In this document: piece after piece, positions 45,113 to 53,760 of the stretch | Position numbering within the stretch: the stretch's first letter is position 1 | How the letters are laid out: each line of letters starts with the position of its first letter | Assembly: GCA_026415395.1 (NCBI GenBank) | Contig: JAOAHD010000007.1 | Location: 1,167,972 to 1,231,971 of the forward strand | DNA: 64,000 bases | Source of the DNA: Candidatus Binatia bacterium | GTDB lineage: Bacteria > Desulfobacterota > Binatia > HRBIN30 | Direction of reading: 5' to 3' | The notes under the pieces: generated by a model | What the model was told of the DNA's origin: nothing | The model's database searches: none | Seen by the model: the letters and a program-made list of their open reading frames with translations, nothing else | Program-made: the position numbers and the translations under genes

Positions 45113-46059
45113 AACGCGACTTCTTGAGCCTGCGGGACTTGTCGCGCGCCGAATTGGAAGAAATCTTGCGACTCGCAGCGCAACTGAAGGACGATTGGCA
45201 GCATTGTCGCCCGCACCCCCTGCTCCACGGGCGTGTGCTCGCCATGATTTTCGAGAAACCGAGCCTTCGCACACACGTCACATTCGAGGTCGGCATGTTC
45301 CAACTCGGCGGGCACGCGGTGTACCTCACGCCTGCGGACATCCAACTGGGCAAGCGAGAAACTGTGGCCGATGCGGCGCGGAATCTCGAGCGCTGGGTGG
45401 ACGTCATCATGGCGCGAGTGTACGACCACGCGACGCTCGAAGAACTCGCGCGTTGGGCTTCCGTTCCCGTCGTGAATGGTCTCTCCGATCGGCTGCATCC
45501 GTGTCAGGTGTTGTCCGACTGCTTCACGTTGCGCGAACGCGGTTTTGATCTCGGCCAACTGCGCGTGGCGTTCGTCGGCGACGGCAACAACATGGCCCAC
45601 TCGTGGATTAATGCCGCCGCTCGCTTCGGCTTTGAATTGGTGTTGGCTTGCCCGAGTGGTTACGAGCCCGATTCCCGGCTCGTTGATGCTGCGCGGGCAG
45701 ACGGTGCCCGTGTCCACGTGGTGCGCGACCCCGCGCAAGCCGCCAACGATGCCGACGTAATCTACACCGATGCTTGGACAAGCATGGGCCAGGAGGCTGA
45801 GGCCGAGGAGCGGCGACGCGCTTTCAGTGACTACCAAGTCAATGCCGACCTAGTGCGGCTGGCCAAGCCGAATGCCGTGGTGATGCATTGCCTGCCTGCG
45901 CACCGCGGAGAGGAAATTACCGACGAGGTGATCGACGGCCCCCAGTCCATTGTTTTCGACCAGGCGGAAAATCGCCTGCACGTCCAAAAGGCAATCTTGG
46001 TTTGGTTAGTACAACACAGCTCTCAGCGGCGGCCCGTTGTGGCGCCGTCGGGGGTTTGA
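45109..46059 (+). CDS. argF: Ornithine carbamoyltransferase
   Basis: Carbamoyl phosphate plus ornithine to citrulline. The phosphate motif SLRT (52-55) within FEKPSLRTHVTFE, the HPCQ motif at 130-133, and the ornithine motif HCLPAHRGEE (around 260-269, Cys261) are all present. 316 residues. It starts in ATGA overlap with argD and is followed by argG after 15 bases. Confidence 0.96.
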   Translation: MKRDFLSLRDLSRAELEEILRLAAQLKDDWQHCRPHPLLHGRVLAMIFEKPSLRTHVTFEVGMFQLGGHAVYLTPADIQLGKRETVADAARNLERWVDVIMARVYDHATLEELARWASVPVVNGLSDRLHPCQVLSDCFTLRERGFDLGQLRVAFVGDGNNMAHSWINAAARFGFELVLACPSGYEPDSRLVDAARADGARVHVVRDPAQAANDADVIYTDAWTSMGQEAEAEERRRAFSDYQVNADLVRLAKPNAVVMHCLPAHRGEEITDEVIDGPQSIVFDQAENRLHVQKAILVWLVQHSSQRRPVVAPSGV

Positions 46060-46074
46060 TTCGGGTAGGATTCG

Positions 46075-47283
46075 ATGGAACAACCAAAGAAAGTCGTTCT
46101 CGCGTACTCCGGTGGTTTGGACACATCCGTCATTTTGCGCTGGCTCGTCGATACGTACGGCTGCGAGGTGATCGCCTTTTGTGCCGACTTGGGCCAAGGC
46201 GAAGAGTTGGCTCCGGTTGAGGAGAAGGCGCGCCGAACCGGGGCGAGCAAGGTCTACATCGAGGATTTGCGCGAAGAGTTTGTCCGCGACTTTGTTTTTC
46301 CGATGCTGCGCGCCAACGCAGTGTATGAAGGCGCTTACCTCTTGGGCACTTCGATTGCGCGCCCGCTTATTGCCAAGCGGCAAATTGAAATCGCCAAGGC
46401 GGAGGGCGCGGATGCGGTGGCGCACGGCGCGACGGGCAAGGGCAACGACCAGGTTCGGTTCGAGCTCACGTATTACGCCCTGCACCCAGATATCCGGGTG
46501 ATTGCGCCTTGGCGGATCTGGGATCTTAACTCCCGGTCGAAGCTTATCGAGTTTGCCGAGCGCCACGGAATTCCGGTGCCGGTGACGGTGGAAAAGCCGT
46601 ACAGTACAGACCGCAATCTGTTCCACATCAGTTACGAGGGCGGCATCCTCGAAGACCCCTGGCGCGAGCCGTATGCAGACATGTTCCAATTAACCGTCGC
46701 GCCAGAGAAAGCCCCAGATGAGCCCGAGTATGTCGAAATCGATTACGAAGAGGGGAATCCCGTGGCCGTGAATGGGGAAAAACTATCACCAGCCGCGCTG
46801 CTTGCCCGGTTGAATGAAATTGCCGGGCGCCACGGGGTGGGCCGTGTAGACGTTGTCGAGAACCGCTACGTGGGGATGAAGTCGCGCGGAGTGTACGAGA
46901 CGCCAGGCGGCACGCTGTTGCACCTCGCGCATCGCGCCGTGGAATCCGTCACCCTCGACCGCGAAGTGATGCATCTGCGCGATAGCTTGATCCCCCGCTA
47001 CGCCGAGATGGTGTACTATGGATATTGGTTCTCGCCTGAACGGCAAATGCTGCAAGCCATGGTCGATCAGGCGCAAAAAGCCGTGACAGGTACGGCGCGG
47101 CTCAAGCTGTACAAGGGCAGCGCGCATGTGGTGGGCCGTCAAGCTCCGCAGTCTCTGTACCGGCCCGACATCGCTACCTTCGAAGCCGATTCGGTGTATC
47201 GGCAGGCCGACGCGGAAGGTTTCATTCGCCTCAACGCGTTGCGCTTGAAGATCGCGAGCCAAGTCGGCTCCTTGAAGCTTTGA
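46075..47283 (+). CDS. argG: Argininosuccinate synthase
   Basis: ATP-dependent joining of citrulline and aspartate. The N-type ATP pyrophosphatase loop [12 protein letters not shown] (10-21) and the citrulline/aspartate blocks [14 protein letters not shown] and [18 protein letters not shown] are intact. 402 residues. It is the last arg gene of this run; argH and argJ are not in the window. A GGTAGGA site lies upstream of the ATG at 46075. Confidence 0.97.
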   Translation: MEQPKKVVLAYSGGLDTSVILRWLVDTYGCEVIAFCADLGQGEELAPVEEKARRTGASKVYIEDLREEFVRDFVFPMLRANAVYEGAYLLGTSIARPLIAKRQIEIAKAEGADAVAHGATGKGNDQVRFELTYYALHPDIRVIAPWRIWDLNSRSKLIEFAERHGIPVPVTVEKPYSTDRNLFHISYEGGILEDPWREPYADMFQLTVAPEKAPDEPEYVEIDYEEGNPVAVNGEKLSPAALLARLNEIAGRHGVGRVDVVENRYVGMKSRGVYETPGGTLLHLAHRAVESVTLDREVMHLRDSLIPRYAEMVYYGYWFSPERQMLQAMVDQAQKAVTGTARLKLYKGSAHVVGRQAPQSLYRPDIATFEADSVYRQADAEGFIRLNALRLKIASQVGSLKL

Positions 47284-47308
47284 ACCCTCGGAGCGGAAGG
47301 TTGCTGCG

Positions 47309-48361
47309 ATGAAGGTCGGAATTGTCGGCTTCCCCCGAAGCGGTAAGACGACGGTGTTCAGTGCCCTGAGCGGGCAAGACGTGCCCGTGGGTGGTTTTGG
47401 CGAACCTGGCACGGTGCACCTCGGAACCATCAAAGTACCGGACCCGCGGGTGGATGAACTGGCCCGGCGCTTTCACCCGCGCAAGGTGACGTATGCCGAA
47501 ATCGTGTTCGCTGATTTTCCGCCGTCGGGAGCCGGGCGCTCGGAAGGTGCCCTCGATCCTGCGACACTTGGCCAAATGCGGGACATGGACGCACTTGTGC
47601 AAGTGGTGCGCGGCTTCGCCGACCCGTTTACGGGCGCAGCTGCAGCGCCCGTGAGTGATGTCGAGGCTTTCAAGAGCGAGCTACTGCTGAACGATCTGAT
47701 CCTAGTGGAACGGCGCCTCGAACGGTTGAGGAAAGAAAAAGGCAAGGAGCGTGAACGCGCTCTGCTGGAGCGGCTGAAAGCGGCCCTCGATCGAGAAACG
47801 CCGCTCCGTCGGATGGAATGGAGTGCGGAAGAGGCGACGATGCTGGCCGGCTTCGGCTTCCTTTCGCGCAAGCCGTTTATGGTCGTGTTGAACGTGGCCG
47901 AGGAGCAAGCACGCGCGCCTATGCCCTCCGAAGTCCAATCCTGGCTCGAACGCGAGGGGGTGCCGGGACTGGTTTTGGCTGGCCAAATCGAAATGGAGAT
48001 CGCCAAGTTGCCCGAGCCTGATCGTGTTGCGTTCTTGCGCGACCTGGGCGTCGAGACCTCGGCACGCGACCGCTTCATCCGGATGGCTTACGAGCTGCTG
48101 GACCTGATTAGTTTCCTCACTGCGGGAGAGGACGAAGTGAAGGCCTGGACCATTCGTCGCGGCACCATCGCTGTGAAGGCGGCTGGCAAAATCCATAGCG
48201 ACATCGAACGTGGCTTTATCCGCGCCGAGGTGGTTGCCTTCGAGGACTACGTGCAATGTGGCAGCGAGGCGAAAGCGCGCGAAGCCGGGAAACTCCGATT
48301 GGAAGGGAAGGAGTACATCGTGCGCGATGGCGACATCATTCACTTTCGCTTTAACGTTTGA
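47309..48361 (+). CDS. Divergent YchF-like P-loop NTPase with TGS domain
   Basis: 350 residues. The C-terminal region (EDEVKAWTIRRGTIAVKAAG, then GFIRAEVVAFEDYV, DGDIIHFRFNV) is a classical YchF TGS domain. The nucleotide-binding part is unusual: G1 reads GFPRSGKTT (7-15) where YchF has GLPNVGKST, and the G3 region reads FADFPPSG where FxDxPG is expected. NVAE replaces NVxE-type G4. YchF is an ATPase associated with ribosomes and stress; this may be a functionally shifted relative. It follows argG by 25 bases. Confidence 0.85.
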   Translation: MKVGIVGFPRSGKTTVFSALSGQDVPVGGFGEPGTVHLGTIKVPDPRVDELARRFHPRKVTYAEIVFADFPPSGAGRSEGALDPATLGQMRDMDALVQVVRGFADPFTGAAAAPVSDVEAFKSELLLNDLILVERRLERLRKEKGKERERALLERLKAALDRETPLRRMEWSAEEATMLAGFGFLSRKPFMVVLNVAEEQARAPMPSEVQSWLEREGVPGLVLAGQIEMEIAKLPEPDRVAFLRDLGVETSARDRFIRMAYELLDLISFLTAGEDEVKAWTIRRGTIAVKAAGKIHSDIERGFIRAEVVAFEDYVQCGSEAKAREAGKLRLEGKEYIVRDGDIIHFRFNV

Positions 48362-48399
48362 TTCGCCAGCGTGCGGGCGCCTTGCGGAAACGGGCACGA

Positions 48400-49923
48400 C
48401 TACTTGCGCCGCGCGGGCTTTCCCACTGCGGTGAGGAACATCACGCTCTTGCCGGCCCCGTGTGGGGAGAAAAAGCTGGTCACGTCGTCATCGAAAAAGG
48501 TGAGCCCAGTGGCACCGATGCCCAGGGAAAACGCGGCCAAATAGATTTTGCCGCCGGCAATGCCGCCCTCGAGTTGAGCCGCACGATAGCCACGGTTCCC
48601 AAGGGTCGGAAGCACCTTGTGCAAGTCGGCCAAATGGTAAAGGTTGGCCGCGGCATCCGCAGCAAGGGCCTGTCCGAGAGCGAGCGCCCCAGCCTGGTGG
48701 CGGAATTCGCCGCGGCGGAGCAACGCGAGCCCGCTTCCGGTGGGATGGCAAAAGTATGCACCGGGATCGAGCCCAGTGACGGAGTGGACAATAGCGTATG
48801 CGTCTGTCAGTGGCCCGACAGCTTGGAAGTCGGCTGGAATTTTCGTGCGCGCGGCGCGGACTATGACGCTAAACGTTGGCAGCGGAATCGGCTCGCGCTG
48901 AAATTTTCGCGTCGACCCGCGCCTAGCAATCACTTCCTCGATCGGGTCTTTGGGGAACTCGCGTAATGCGGGGAGCGGCTCGCCTACAACGCTCGACTGC
49001 AGGGACCACTCCTTCGCCCGCAGCCGCCAGCTTTCTACCTCGGCTGTGCTGTCGAGCGTGGATGCCTGATGCATCGCGACGATTTCCGGGTATTCGACCT
49101 CTCGGCGGGAGTACGGCTCCACCGCCACCTGCAGTGCTGGCACCGGCAGCGACTCGCCCGGTGGTTTTGCCTTGGCCCCTAACCCCACGACAGCGAGGCT
49201 TACCTCTTTTCGTCCATCGACGCCGAGCAACGCGTTGATCTCCCGGTCGACGAAACCGACGAGCAACCGGTGGCGAATCCGCACGCTTGCGGCCGCGGCG
49301 AAGAGATTGGCGAGGATGGTCCCACTGTCCCAAAACGCGTGGCGGTAGGTGCGGCCTCGGTACTTCCACGCGTTTCGCCAAAAGGTGCTCGTGCAAACCA
49401 GCCACACAGGCGCATCGCGGAGCTCCGGCGGGGCTGCTGCTGCAGTGCACACGTTGGCCCTAAAGTCTCCGCGGCGCAAAAGTCGGAGTGCGAAGTCCTG
49501 GGGCCCGAAGTGGTACACGCCCGCCTCCAGTCCGGGCAGTGTCGCGCACACGACGTACAAATCGATGTGATGAAGGTTGCCCGTGCACGCGGCGGTACGG
49601 AAGGGGATGCGCATCCCGCCGAGGTTGCGCCAGCGGACCACGCCACCGCTGAGGTAGAGAAGGCGCGCCAGAGTGAACAAGTCCAGGCGCGCAGTGGGGT
49701 CGAAGTTCGTGCCGTCGTCGAAGATCGCTGTTAGGGCAGGAATCGTCGAGCGCGGCCACTCTCGGGGCAGCGGCACGGTGGGAAGATCGCGGTAAATTTT
49801 GAAAGGCTGCGGATAATTTCCCCAGTCGAGTGTGTGGGGGCTTGCTTGCAAGCTCTCCCAAGAATGGCTGGTCACACGATGGTAGTGCCACGCTGCGTTG
49901 GTTTGGGTGTTGAGTGCTGCCAT
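48400..49923 (-). CDS. Tandem nitroreductase-fold SagB-type oxidoreductase
   Basis: 507 residues with two nitroreductase-like halves. The first has GNLHHIDLYVV, YHFGPQDFALRLLRRGDF and YRHAFWDSGTILANLFAAAAS; the second starts RRGSTRKFQREPIPLPTFSVIVRAA and repeats YFCHPTGSGLALLRRGEF and AQLEGGIAGGKIYLAAFSLGI. This is the FMN-dependent dehydrogenase fold that makes thiazoles and oxazoles in peptides, but no YcaO cyclodehydratase or precursor peptide is adjacent. ATG 49923 has TTGGAG just upstream. The function is unknown. Confidence 0.85.
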   Translation of the reverse strand: MAALNTQTNAAWHYHRVTSHSWESLQASPHTLDWGNYPQPFKIYRDLPTVPLPREWPRSTIPALTAIFDDGTNFDPTARLDLFTLARLLYLSGGVVRWRNLGGMRIPFRTAACTGNLHHIDLYVVCATLPGLEAGVYHFGPQDFALRLLRRGDFRANVCTAAAAPPELRDAPVWLVCTSTFWRNAWKYRGRTYRHAFWDSGTILANLFAAAASVRIRHRLLVGFVDREINALLGVDGRKEVSLAVVGLGAKAKPPGESLPVPALQVAVEPYSRREVEYPEIVAMHQASTLDSTAEVESWRLRAKEWSLQSSVVGEPLPALREFPKDPIEEVIARRGSTRKFQREPIPLPTFSVIVRAARTKIPADFQAVGPLTDAYAIVHSVTGLDPGAYFCHPTGSGLALLRRGEFRHQAGALALGQALAADAAANLYHLADLHKVLPTLGNRGYRAAQLEGGIAGGKIYLAAFSLGIGATGLTFFDDDVTSFFSPHGAGKSVMFLTAVGKPARRK

Positions 49924-50120
49924 CTCCAATGCACTCCTCAAACTTCTACCACGAAATTTGCCGGGTGGGAAATGTTCGCGCGAGCGCTCGCAGAATCACG
50001 ATCACGCTTGGATTGCGTGACGCTTCGAGTCGAAGCGCGCACCTCCCAACTTACCGCTCCGGAGAAACAGAATCCGGGCCGTCGGGGCCGTCGGGTTTCC
50101 GCAAACCGCGGGCAATGTTA

Positions 50121-50141
50121 CAGGAGCGAACATTGCTCCTG
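50121..50141. promoter_or_regulatory. Hairpin in the leader of the TPR gene
   Basis: CAGGAGC (50121-50127) pairs with GCTCCTG (50135-50141), seven perfect base pairs with a seven-base loop, ending four bases before the ATG at 50146. The GAGG ribosome site at 50141-50144 abuts the stem and would be partly occluded. The effect on translation is inference. Confidence 0.45.
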
Positions 50142-50145
50142 AGGT

Positions 50146-50856
50146 ATGATGAGGCGACGGGTTACGGTGTTCAGTGTGGTGCCTGCGGCCGCCGTGCTCG
50201 GGGTGGTGTGGGCCCGGCCGTTGCGGGCAGAGCCCGACCGCGAGGTGCCGTCCGAACCTGTGTTGGCGGCGGAGCAATCGCCCGGAGAGAAGGCAAAAGC
50301 CCTCGCCAAGCGGGCCCTCGCGTTGCTCAAGCAAGCGGAAGATGCGGCCGATCATCAAGAGAAGCGGCGGCTCTACGAGGAGGGGTTGCGCTTAGCCGAT
50401 GCCGCCCTCTCACTCGATGAACGGAATGCCGATGCCCACTTCGCGCGGTTTGCGACCAGGGGGCGGCTGTTGCTCTTGGATGGGGCAACGCCCAATCCTC
50501 TTAACCTGATGCGGCTGAACCGCGATCTCGATCGTGCGTTGGAGCTCAACCCAAATCATGCCGATGCCTTGGCAGCGAAGGGTGGTCTGTACCGCCAACT
50601 CCCGCGCTTACTGGGCGGAAGCGAGGCGAAGGCGGAGGAGTGCTTAACTAAGGCGATCGCTTTGGAGCCAGAGCATGCCGTCGGAGCGCGCGTAGAACTG
50701 GCGCAGTTGTACTTTGACCGTGGTGAGAAAGAGCGCGCGGTGGCTCTGTTAAAAACAGCCATTGCAATCGCCGAGCGCGATGGAAAGGTTCGCCAAAAAA
50801 ACGAGGCGGAGGCGCTTTTAGAGCGCTACGTGGGAGCCATTCGAGGGCATCCTTAA
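50146..50856 (+). CDS. Exported TPR-repeat protein
   Basis: 236 residues. An N-terminal signal-like segment (VTVFSVVPAAAVLGVVWARP) is followed by a helical region of about four TPR-like pairs: ALAKRALALLKQAEDAADHQ, RRLYEEGLRLADAALSLDER, LDRALELNPNHADALAAKGG and ALLKTAIAIAERDGKVRQ. It probably acts as a periplasmic scaffold. A 13-base tandem duplication follows its stop. The partner protein is unknown. Confidence 0.8.
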   Translation: MMRRRVTVFSVVPAAAVLGVVWARPLRAEPDREVPSEPVLAAEQSPGEKAKALAKRALALLKQAEDAADHQEKRRLYEEGLRLADAALSLDERNADAHFARFATRGRLLLLDGATPNPLNLMRLNRDLDRALELNPNHADALAAKGGLYRQLPRLLGGSEAKAEECLTKAIALEPEHAVGARVELAQLYFDRGEKERAVALLKTAIAIAERDGKVRQKNEAEALLERYVGAIRGHP

Positions 50857-50880
50857 GGAACCGCGCGAAGGAACCGCGCG
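50855..50880. repeat. 13-base tandem duplication
   Basis: AAGGAACCGCGCG occurs twice head to tail at 50855-50867 and 50868-50880, just at the stop of the TPR gene. Probably a slippage product. No longer repeat is present. Confidence 0.8.
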
Positions 50881-50948
50881 CTAGGGTACACGAGGAAAGG
50901 GGCGTTGCTGATCAACCAGAGAGCGTGCGATAGGAGCGTGGTGGCACG

Positions 50949-51668
50949 ATGGGCAAAAGACGTGTCGTCCTTGCAGGAAGCAGCCTTGTCCTAGCGGCGC
51001 TTGTGCCGCTCGTGCTCTCTGGATGCGGCCGCTGCCGGGAGAGCCATCACCACCGCCATCATGCTGCCGCGCCCAACCGAGATGTGCGCGGCCCGGAAGA
51101 CGTTGAAGCGTACATTCGCCACTTGGAGTCACCGGAGCGAGATGTGTGGCAGCGACCCGATGAGGTTATTGCCGCTTTGCAACTTCGCACCGACGCTTGG
51201 ATTGCCGATGTTGGGTCCGGGCCGGGTTACTTCACCTTGCGGCTGGCTCAGGCGGCGCCGGAGGGAGTGGTGTTTGCCGTGGATGTCGAACCCCGCCAGC
51301 TCGACCGTTTGAACGAACACCTCCGTCTCCGAGGCGTGAGGAACGTGGTGCCCGTGTTGGCACCGGCCGACAATCCGCGCTTGCCGCCGAAATTGTTTGA
51401 CCTTGTCCTTGTGGTCAACACGTACCACCACTTTCCCGACCGGGTGCGGTACTTCGAGCACTTGCGAGAGGCGTTACGTCCAGGGGGACGGGTAGTGGTG
51501 ATCGACTACCACAAGCGGGAACTGCCAGTGGGGCCACCGCCAGATCATAAACTGGAGCGCGATGTCGTCGTGCACGAGGCGCTGCAGGCTGGCTTGGTGC
51601 TGACCGACGCTCCTGATTTTTTACCGTATCAATACTTCCTGGTGTTTCGCCCCGTACCCCCGCGCTAG
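50949..51668 (+). CDS. Predicted lipoprotein with SAM-dependent methyltransferase domain
   Basis: 239 residues. The start is a lipoprotein signal: a hydrophobic segment ending LVLSGC with lipid-acceptor Cys26, then a His-rich stretch (HHHRHH, 33-38). The rest is a class I methyltransferase: DVGSGPG (87-93), VVFAVDVEPRQLDRLNEHL, DLVLVVNTYHHFPDRVRYFEHLREALRPGGRVVVIDY. S-adenosylmethionine is normally cytoplasmic, so an exported enzyme is odd; it may face inwards or the signal may act as an anchor. The substrate is unknown. Confidence 0.82.
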   Translation: MGKRRVVLAGSSLVLAALVPLVLSGCGRCRESHHHRHHAAAPNRDVRGPEDVEAYIRHLESPERDVWQRPDEVIAALQLRTDAWIADVGSGPGYFTLRLAQAAPEGVVFAVDVEPRQLDRLNEHLRLRGVRNVVPVLAPADNPRLPPKLFDLVLVVNTYHHFPDRVRYFEHLREALRPGGRVVVIDYHKRELPVGPPPDHKLERDVVVHEALQAGLVLTDAPDFLPYQYFLVFRPVPPR

Positions 51669-51934
51669 TGCGCCAGGTGTTTCAGGAGCGAACCCTCCGG
51701 CAAACTTTCGGACCCAAGAGCATGCCCATCCGCCGCTCGCGGCCTCGAGTGCACGAGCGTGCGCCGCACCCCCAGGCGCCGTGCGGCCGAAGCGGAGCGG
51801 CGACTACCCCTCGCACTAGAGCCACGGCGAGCCGCCCCGCACCGCGCGCCGCATAGCTTAGCCGCGAAAGCCTGGCGCTAGCCAAGGCTCTGCCTAGAGC
51901 AGCACCTCGCTGCCTTTCGGGAAAGCTCCCGAAG

Positions 51935-52477
51935 TCACTCTTTTGGCGTCGGTACCGAGGTGGCACGAAGCTGCTGCAACAAGTCGCGCACTTGCTCCGC
52001 GTGTTTCTGTGTATCGACATCCTCGATAACGGCGCGGACGATGCCTTCTGGGTCGATAATGAACGTGCGCCGGCGAGCCATCCCGAGCCAGCCTTCGACT
52101 CCATAGAGTTTGACCACCTGTTCGTTCGGATCCGCAATCAGTTCAAAGGGTAAGGAGAGTTTTTCTTTGAACTCGCGTTGGGTGCTTAAACTATCGGTGC
52201 TCACGCCCACCACTGTGGCTTGCAAACTGCGGAGCGCATCAAAGCCGTCGCGCAGGGAGCTGGCCTCTGCAGTGCACCCGGGAGTGAACGACTTAGGGTA
52301 AAAATACAACACCACCCAACTGCCACGGAGATCCGCGAGGGAAAGGGGCCCGGCCGTTGACGATGCCTTGAACTCAGGAGCCTTGCTTCCGACGGCAGGT
52401 ACCGATTCACTCCGTGCCGGTCGCACAGCCACCACCGCGAGGGAGGCAACGAAGGCAATGAGCTTCAGCGACGTCAT
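51935..52477 (-). CDS. Exported BCP-type peroxiredoxin
   Basis: 180 residues. A signal-like start (LKLIAFVASLAVVAVRPARS) leads to a peroxiredoxin domain with the peroxidatic Cys68 in SFTPGCTAEASSLRDGFDAL. The usual BCP resolving Cys five residues later is replaced by Ser, so it would work as a 1-Cys type or with an external thiol. Peroxide removal in the periplasm is the likely role. ATG 52477. Confidence 0.9.
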   Translation of the reverse strand: MTSLKLIAFVASLAVVAVRPARSESVPAVGSKAPEFKASSTAGPLSLADLRGSWVVLYFYPKSFTPGCTAEASSLRDGFDALRSLQATVVGVSTDSLSTQREFKEKLSLPFELIADPNEQVVKLYGVEGWLGMARRRTFIIDPEGIVRAVIEDVDTQKHAEQVRDLLQQLRATSVPTPKE

Positions 52478-52656
52478 GCAAGCACCCTATCATGCATCCG
52501 CATTCGAACAAATCCCGCTACTGCAAAAGTGACCTCGCGCGTCCGCTGCGCGGAATGCGGTGGGCGGTGCACCGCGAACGACGGAGCGGACGGAGCTGCG
52601 GTGCAGCCCGCTCCCAGCCGACCATTGCCCTGCGTGATTCGATCTGTGGGAAGGGG

Positions 52657-53760
52657 CTACTGCAGTTGCCCGAGCACCCACGCGGCGGTGTCTTCCGGAA
52701 TGTCCGGCAGGAGGCGGAGGAACTCTTGCACGTCTTCGCCGACCACGCGGCTCGTGAAGTTTTCGCGGAGGAAGCTGTGGAAGTGCGCGGCCACCCGCTC
52801 GCTGAGCAAACCACAGCGCCTGAGCGTCGGAATGACGAATCCTTGCACCGGTCCGAGCCGGCCGCCGGGCCGAATGTCCTCTCGGATCAGTTGCTCGCGC
52901 TCCCTTTGCACGCTGCTGAGGAGCTCGGCCGGGTCGATGCCGACCTCCGACCAGATGGCGAGCAGCGCACTAAAGAACGTTTGCTGCGTCCGCGACCCGA
53001 TCAACGTTCGTGCGGCTTCGAGGGCAAAGTCTTCGAGTTCCCGCCGTTGCGCATCGTTGAGGCACGGGACGCAGCGTGAGATGTACTGCACGCCGTATGC
53101 ATGGTGACGCGATTCGTCGCGTGCCACGTACGTGAGCAGTTCCTTCAATAGCGGTTCCTCGGTCAGGTTCCGCATTTCCCGAAAACTGTAAAGGGCCAGG
53201 CCCTCGACCACGATTTGCATCCCAACGAGCTTCTTCATCCAGTCGTCGGTCGCCAGCGTGGCATCGAGAATGTTCTTCAGCGCGGGAGCAATGGGGCGCA
53301 CCTCGTCGAGCTTGTTGATGTACTTGGCGAACACCTCGACATGGCGGGCTTCATCCATCGTTTGCGTGGCGGCGTAAAACTTTGCATCCGTATGCGGCAC
53401 GGCGTTCACCAGTTGCGCAGCGACCATGAGCGCGCCCTGCTCGCCATGGAGGAAGTTGCTCAGCCGAAAACTCGCCATGCGCCGCTTGAGCTCCCACTGC
53501 GTCTCCTCTGGGAGCGACCGCCAGTAGGAGCACTTCTCGATATCCAGGGCGGTGCCCATAGGAGTGGTGGCGAACTTTTCCATGTCGATGGGACGATCCC
53601 AGTTGATCTCTCGCTCTGCGATCCACTGCGCCTCCAACGCTTTGTGGTAGAGGTTCCGCAGTTCCTCGACCTCGGGATCGTAGTTCCATTGGTAAATCAC
53701 TTTGAGGGCTGAATCCAACGCGGGTTCTTGCGTAGGAGTTTGAATTTGAAACTCGCTCAT
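52657..53760 (-). CDS. Ferritin-like diiron carboxylate protein (AurF/RNR-R2-like)
   Basis: 367 residues, all helical. The carboxylate-bridged diiron ligands are visible as Glu107 (HGEQGALMVA), Glu137 and His140 (MDEARH), Glu186 (VVEGLALYSF) and Glu216/His219 (DESRHHAYG). This resembles the diiron oxygenase fold shared by AurF-type N-oxygenases, aldehyde deformylating enzymes and ribonucleotide reductase R2. The radical Tyr of R2 is not conserved in context, so a monooxygenase is more likely. ATG 53760 overlaps the GntR-type regulator stop (ATGA). Confidence 0.85.
   Translation of the reverse strand: MSEFQIQTPTQEPALDSALKVIYQWNYDPEVEELRNLYHKALEAQWIAEREINWDRPIDMEKFATTPMGTALDIEKCSYWRSLPEETQWELKRRMASFRLSNFLHGEQGALMVAAQLVNAVPHTDAKFYAATQTMDEARHVEVFAKYINKLDEVRPIAPALKNILDATLATDDWMKKLVGMQIVVEGLALYSFREMRNLTEEPLLKELLTYVARDESRHHAYGVQYISRCVPCLNDAQRRELEDFALEAARTLIGSRTQQTFFSALLAIWSEVGIDPAELLSSVQREREQLIREDIRPGGRLGPVQGFVIPTLRRCGLLSERVAAHFHSFLRENFTSRVVGEDVQEFLRLLPDIPEDTAAWVLGQLQ

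Noticed and set aside
51668-51856. A 62-codon frame after the lipoprotein methyltransferase
   Set aside because: Low-complexity Arg/Ala/Pro sequence without a family match; treated as non-coding.
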